Source of the DNA: CAYVDH01 sp964450355
GTDB lineage: Bacteria; Bacteroidota; Bacteroidia; NS11-12g; UBA955
Assembly: GCA_964450355.1 (NCBI GenBank)
Contig: CAYVDH010000009.1
Span: forward strand, 1 to 47,452
Reading direction: 5' to 3'
Length of the DNA stretch: 47,452 bases
The translations under genes and the position numbers were made by a program. Shown here piece by piece: positions 43,557-47,452 of this stretch. The notes beneath the pieces are model-generated. The model saw only the letters and a program-made list of their open reading frames with translations. It was not told the origin of the DNA and did not search any database. Each line of letters opens with the position of its first letter. Positions within the stretch are counted from its first letter, which is position 1.

Positions 43557-46163
43557 ATGGATCAAAACCCTGACGAACTAAATGTTGAACGAATAATTCC
43601 GATTAACATTGAAGATGAAATGAAGACTGCTTACATTGATTATTCAATGTCAGTTATTGTTAGCCGTGCTTTACCCGATGTAAGAGACGGATTAAAACCA
43701 GTACACAGAAGAGTGTTGTATGGAATGACGGAATTAGGACTAGCACCTAACAGACCTTACAAAAAATCTGCTAGAATAGTAGGAGAAGTTTTAGGTAAAT
43801 ATCATCCTCATGGAGATACCTCTGTTTACGATACCATGGTTCGTATGGCGCAAGAGTGGAGTTTAAGATATACAATGGTGGATGGACAAGGTAACTTTGG
43901 ATCAATTGACGGTGACTCTGCAGCTGCAATGCGTTACACTGAAGCTAGATTGAAAAAAATAGCTGAGGAAATGTTGAATGATTTAGAAAAAGACACTGTA
44001 GATTTCAGACCAAATTTTGACGAATCTTTAAAAGAGCCAACAGTTCTTCCATCTAAAATACCAAATCTATTAGTTAATGGAGCATCAGGAATTGCAGTAG
44101 GTATGGCTACTAACATGGCTCCACATAATTTATCTGAATCAATTGATGCAGTAGTTGCATACATTGACAACAGAGATATTGAAATTTCAGAATTGATGAA
44201 CCACATCAAAGGACCTGATTTTCCAACTGGTGGTATTATTCACGGTTTAGAAGGTATTAAAAATGCATTTGAAACTGGTAGAGGAAGAATAATGATGAGA
44301 GGTAAAACAGAAATCGAAACTTTAGGAAATGGTAAAGAAATGATCATTGTTACTGAAGTTCCTTATCAGGTAATGCCAAATCAAATCATTACAAGAGCTG
44401 TTGAATTGGTTCAAGAAAAAATAATTGATGGGATAGTTGGGGTAAGAGATGAATCTGGAAGACAAGGAATGAGGTTGGTTTTTGAATTGAGAAAAGATGC
44501 AATTGCCAATGTAGTACTGAATCAATTGTATAAATACACTTCTTTACAATCTTCCTTTAGTGTCAATAACATTGCCTTAGTAAAAGGCCGCCCAATGATA
44601 TTAAATCTAAAAGATTTAATTAAATATTTTGTTGAACACAGACATGAAGTAGTCGTTAGAAGAACTCAATACGACTTAGCAGAAGCAAGAAAACGCGCTC
44701 ATATTTTAGAAGGTTTGCTTATAGCGTTAGATAACTTAGATGCTGTAATTAAATTAATAAGAGAATCTAAAAATGGAGATGAAGCCAAAGATGGATTAAT
44801 GAGTAACTTTGGTTTATCTGAAATTCAAGCAAAAGCAATTTTAGATTTAAGATTGCAGCGTTTAACAGGTTTAGAACGTCAAAAGATAAAAGAAGAGTAC
44901 GAAGAGTTGATGAAATTGATAGCCTATTTAGAAAGTATTTTAGCTGATGAGTCTTTGAGATACACGATTATCAAAGATGAGTTAAAAGAAATGAAAGAAA
45001 AATATGGTGATGAAAGAAAAACTTTAATAGAACACAGCGCAGGAGAAATTGATATTGAAGATTTAATTCCAAACGAATCTGTAGTTCTTACTATTTCTCA
45101 CATGGGATATATAAAACGCACTATATTGAGCGAATACAAAGAACAAAACAGAGGAGGAAGAGGTAATAAAGGAGTTTCCCATAGAGATGAGGATTTTGTT
45201 GAACACTTATTTGTTGCTGATACTCACAATTACATGTTGTTTTTTACAGAACAAGGCCGTTGTTTCTGGATGAAAGTATATGAAATCCCAGAAGGCAGTA
45301 AAACAACAAAGGGAAGGGCAATACAAAATTTAATTGCAATACCTAAGGAGGATAAAATAAAAGCCTATTTGAACATCAGCAATTTAAAAGACCCCGATTA
45401 CTTAAATAGCCATAACATTATATTGTGTACCAAAAAAGGTGTTATTAAGAAAACAACACTTGAAGCATACTCTAGACCAAGAGCAAATGGTATCAATGCT
45501 ATTACAGTAAGAGAAGGAGATGAGCTACTAGAAGCAAGATTGACTAATGGAAACTGTGAAGTCATAATGGCAAAAAAATCTGGTAAAGCAATTAGATTCA
45601 ACGAAAAATTAGTAAGACCAATGGGAAGAAATGCCAGTGGAGTGAAAGGTGTAACATTGGAATCTGATAAAGATGAAGTCATTGGCATGTTAACAGTTGA
45701 TAAAGATAAGCTTGCAACTGCTACAGTATTGGTAGTGTCTGAAAATGGCTATGGTAAAAGATCGTTCCTTGTTGACCCAGAAACAGGTGAAGATGAGTAC
45801 AGAGTAACTGGTAGAGGAGGTAAAGGAGTAAAAACTCTAAACATTACTGACAAAACTGGTGATTTAATTTCAATCAACATGGTAACGAATGAAGATGGAT
45901 TAATGATCATTAACAAATCAGGTTTAACCATTAGATTGAGAGTAGATAGTTTGAGAACAATGGGTAGAGCTACTCAAGGAGTTAAATTAATTAACATTAA
46001 AAACAACGATTCAATTGCTTCAGTTGCTGTAGTTCCTGTGGAAGAAGAAGAGGAAGAAATCAATGAAGGTGAAATCAACAACGAAACGATAAATCCAAGT
46101 GATGTCAACGAAACACCAGTTGATGGAAATACTGAAGATGAAAATGGCACAACTATTGAATAA
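43557..46163 (+). CDS. gyrA: DNA gyrase subunit A
   Basis: An 868-residue subunit that cuts and rejoins DNA for negative supercoiling with GyrB. The active-site tyrosine is Tyr127 in AAMRYTEARL. The quinolone-determining region reads HGDTSVYDTMVRMAQ, with Thr88 and Asp92 at the positions of E. coli Ser83 and Asp87. The GyrA box QNRGGRG (residues 530-536) in the first blade of the C-terminal domain marks it as gyrase and not topoisomerase IV (ParC). The tail is strongly acidic (VEEEEEEINEG...). The upstream DNA has only a poor -7 match (TGTATTTTG). The TPR gene follows after 31 nt and may be co-transcribed. Confidence 0.97.
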   Translation: MDQNPDELNVERIIPINIEDEMKTAYIDYSMSVIVSRALPDVRDGLKPVHRRVLYGMTELGLAPNRPYKKSARIVGEVLGKYHPHGDTSVYDTMVRMAQEWSLRYTMVDGQGNFGSIDGDSAAAMRYTEARLKKIAEEMLNDLEKDTVDFRPNFDESLKEPTVLPSKIPNLLVNGASGIAVGMATNMAPHNLSESIDAVVAYIDNRDIEISELMNHIKGPDFPTGGIIHGLEGIKNAFETGRGRIMMRGKTEIETLGNGKEMIIVTEVPYQVMPNQIITRAVELVQEKIIDGIVGVRDESGRQGMRLVFELRKDAIANVVLNQLYKYTSLQSSFSVNNIALVKGRPMILNLKDLIKYFVEHRHEVVVRRTQYDLAEARKRAHILEGLLIALDNLDAVIKLIRESKNGDEAKDGLMSNFGLSEIQAKAILDLRLQRLTGLERQKIKEEYEELMKLIAYLESILADESLRYTIIKDELKEMKEKYGDERKTLIEHSAGEIDIEDLIPNESVVLTISHMGYIKRTILSEYKEQNRGGRGNKGVSHRDEDFVEHLFVADTHNYMLFFTEQGRCFWMKVYEIPEGSKTTKGRAIQNLIAIPKEDKIKAYLNISNLKDPDYLNSHNIILCTKKGVIKKTTLEAYSRPRANGINAITVREGDELLEARLTNGNCEVIMAKKSGKAIRFNEKLVRPMGRNASGVKGVTLESDKDEVIGMLTVDKDKLATATVLVVSENGYGKRSFLVDPETGEDEYRVTGRGGKGVKTLNITDKTGDLISINMVTNEDGLMIINKSGLTIRLRVDSLRTMGRATQGVKLINIKNNDSIASVAVVPVEEEEEEINEGEINNETINPSDVNETPVDGNTEDENGTTIE

Positions 46164-46194
46164 CTAAAAATATAACAATAAATAAATTATCATA

Positions 46195-47394
46195 ATGAAA
46201 TTCAGAAATTTTAAACTATCATCACTTTTAATTTTAACTGTTGCATTAAATCCTTTATTTGCTCAAGAAAATAAATTGAGAGACGTAGAAGGGGCAATGA
46301 ACCAAAATGACATAGAAACAGCTAAAAGTAAAATTGACAACATAGCTCAACATCCATCTACAATAAACAGTGTTAACATGTGGGCTTGGAAAGGCATAGT
46401 ATATACAGCCATCACTTTAAGTGAAGACCAAAACATTAAAAATTTAGAGCCTAACTCATTAGATATTGCTGTACAAGCTTTTGGTAATTTTTACTCATTT
46501 CCCGAAGAATCAAGAAGTAAATATGCCGATGAAGCTAAATTGTATGCTCCTTCAGCTTTATCTTTAGCATACAATCAAAGTGCTAGATTACTTCAAGCAA
46601 AAGGGTCGTTTTCTAAAGTTAAAGAACTATGTACTATCGCTGAAAAAATATATTCTGCTAATTCACAAGAAGAAAGCATTATAAATTCAGGTATTACAAG
46701 AGATAAAATCAATTATTTAATATGGAATTCAGCTTATAAAGACAGTTTAGTTAATGAAGAAATTGTCTATTTAAATAAGTTGATTGAAAATCCTAAATAC
46801 ACTAGTTACATAGTTTACACCCGAATGGCTCAAATTTACACAGAAAGAAAAGACTACACCAAAGCCTTGGAATACATCAATTTAGGTAAAGAAAGAGTGC
46901 CAAACGAAGCCAATAGTTTCTTTCAACAAGAAATCAATATAGAAATTGATAGAAATAATTACAATTCATTACTTGATAAATTTACTGAGGGAATTAAAAA
47001 TGAACCAGAAAACTCAATATACTACAGCAACAGAGCATTTGTTTATTCTCAATTAAAAGAAAAAGAAATGGAAGAACAAAAAAATGCATCAAAATCAGGT
47101 CAAGCTGCAGCAGCAAGTAAGTTTTATTACATTCAATCATTGAATGATTTTGCAAAAGCTTTGGAATTAGACCCAAGTAATAATGATGCAATGATCAATC
47201 AAACTGCGGTTTTGATAGATTCAGCAAATTATGCATACAAAATGAATAGTTCGTCTGCTAATACTACAGCAACTTTGAAAACTGCATTAGAAAAATGTAA
47301 ATACATTTATGATAATGGTTTGCTTTCAGGTGAAAAAGTTGTTGAATTATTAAAAAACATGAAATCACTTTGCGGTAAAATGTTAGACGATTAA
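46195..47394 (+). CDS. Exported tetratricopeptide-repeat protein
   Basis: A 399-residue protein with a signal peptide (MKFRNFKLSSLLILTVALNPLFAQ). Helical pairs typical of TPRs are visible at about residues 205-235 (YTRMAQIYTERKDYTKALEYINLGKE), 260-290 (FTEGIKNEPENSIYYSNRAFVYSQL) and 300-330 (YIQSLNDFAKALELDPSNNDA). Such proteins usually scaffold envelope complexes; no partner is indicated. The frame stops with TAA at 47392-47394, yet sequence after the stop in the same frame stays coding-like to the window end (see 47395-47452), so the C-terminus may be truncated here. Confidence 0.88.
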   Translation: MKFRNFKLSSLLILTVALNPLFAQENKLRDVEGAMNQNDIETAKSKIDNIAQHPSTINSVNMWAWKGIVYTAITLSEDQNIKNLEPNSLDIAVQAFGNFYSFPEESRSKYADEAKLYAPSALSLAYNQSARLLQAKGSFSKVKELCTIAEKIYSANSQEESIINSGITRDKINYLIWNSAYKDSLVNEEIVYLNKLIENPKYTSYIVYTRMAQIYTERKDYTKALEYINLGKERVPNEANSFFQQEINIEIDRNNYNSLLDKFTEGIKNEPENSIYYSNRAFVYSQLKEKEMEEQKNASKSGQAAAASKFYYIQSLNDFAKALELDPSNNDAMINQTAVLIDSANYAYKMNSSSANTTATLKTALEKCKYIYDNGLLSGEKVVELLKNMKSLCGKMLDD

Positions 47395-47452
47395 GGAAGA
47401 AAAAAGTACGATGAATTGTACAAAAAAGAGAAAGCAAAATTAGAAGATAATT
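47395..47452 (+). other. Coding-like tail in frame with the TPR gene after its stop
   Basis: Read in the same frame past the TAA, the 19 codons to the window end give GRKKYDELYKKEKAKLEDN, a charged helical peptide of the kind expected at the end of an exported TPR protein. It may be the lost C-terminus of the gene, the beginning of another gene, or coincidence in A-rich DNA. Confidence 0.4.

Noticed and set aside
43557..46163. Topoisomerase IV subunit ParC instead of GyrA
   Set aside because: The intact GyrA box QNRGGRG and the acidic tail indicate gyrase.
1..47452. tRNA or rRNA genes
   Set aside because: Reading the intergenic gaps, I found no cloverleaf with a TTCGA-type arm and no rRNA-like sequence; most gaps are too short.

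Overview
The window looks like chromosomal DNA from an AT-rich member of the Bacteroidota. Four things point there. Several large secreted proteins end in type IX secretion (T9SS) sorting domains: three of the gliding-motility-associated C-terminal type (type B) and one of the short type A. Many genes are preceded by the Bacteroidota -7 promoter element TAnnTTTG and lack clear Shine-Dalgarno sequences. The succinate dehydrogenase is the three-gene sdhC-sdhA-sdhB type with a single cytochrome b subunit. Signal peptides repeatedly end in the typical Phe/Ser-Ala/Ser-Gln motif. I cannot place it below phylum from sequence alone.

Layout. 1-5104 (-) is most of a giant PKD-type T9SS surface protein whose stop codon lies just outside the window. 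5289-10581 (+) is a tight cluster: thiolase, truA, an ABC exporter, trpS and a pentapeptide-repeat protein. An aminotransferase follows at 10641-11900. 11905-22050 (-) is a second giant T9SS protein of about 3,380 residues, built from about 36 PKD-like modules; seven of them are tandemly duplicated, with 1,016 bp apparently identical between the copies. 22150-26283 (+) is the sdhC-sdhA-sdhB operon, interrupted between sdhA and sdhB by a small four-helix-bundle (S23/IVS-type) gene with 7-bp repeat arrays on both sides.

Next come a small repetitive amphipathic-helix protein (-), a short-chain dehydrogenase and a 1,456-residue secreted protein that I do not recognise. 32335-34549 (+) is the compact group plsY, clpS, an M48 lipoprotein protease and tsaE. 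It is followed by a T9SS-exported subtilisin, an orphan FtsX/MacB-type permease and, on the minus strand, a third type-B T9SS protein with an IgGFc-binding-like N-terminus. Divergent from that is a full-length M16 protease ending at a textbook terminator, then gyrA and an exported TPR protein. The TPR frame continues with coding-like sequence after its stop, up to the window end.

Working view: this is a core-genome region (DNA topology, tRNA modification and charging, phospholipid synthesis, respiration, proteolysis) interleaved with long, repetitive T9SS cargo genes. I see no transposase, integrase, phage gene, CRISPR array, rRNA or tRNA. The most unusual features are the gene inserted in the sdh operon with its heptamer arrays, and the patchwork (part identical, part diverged) duplication in the second giant gene.
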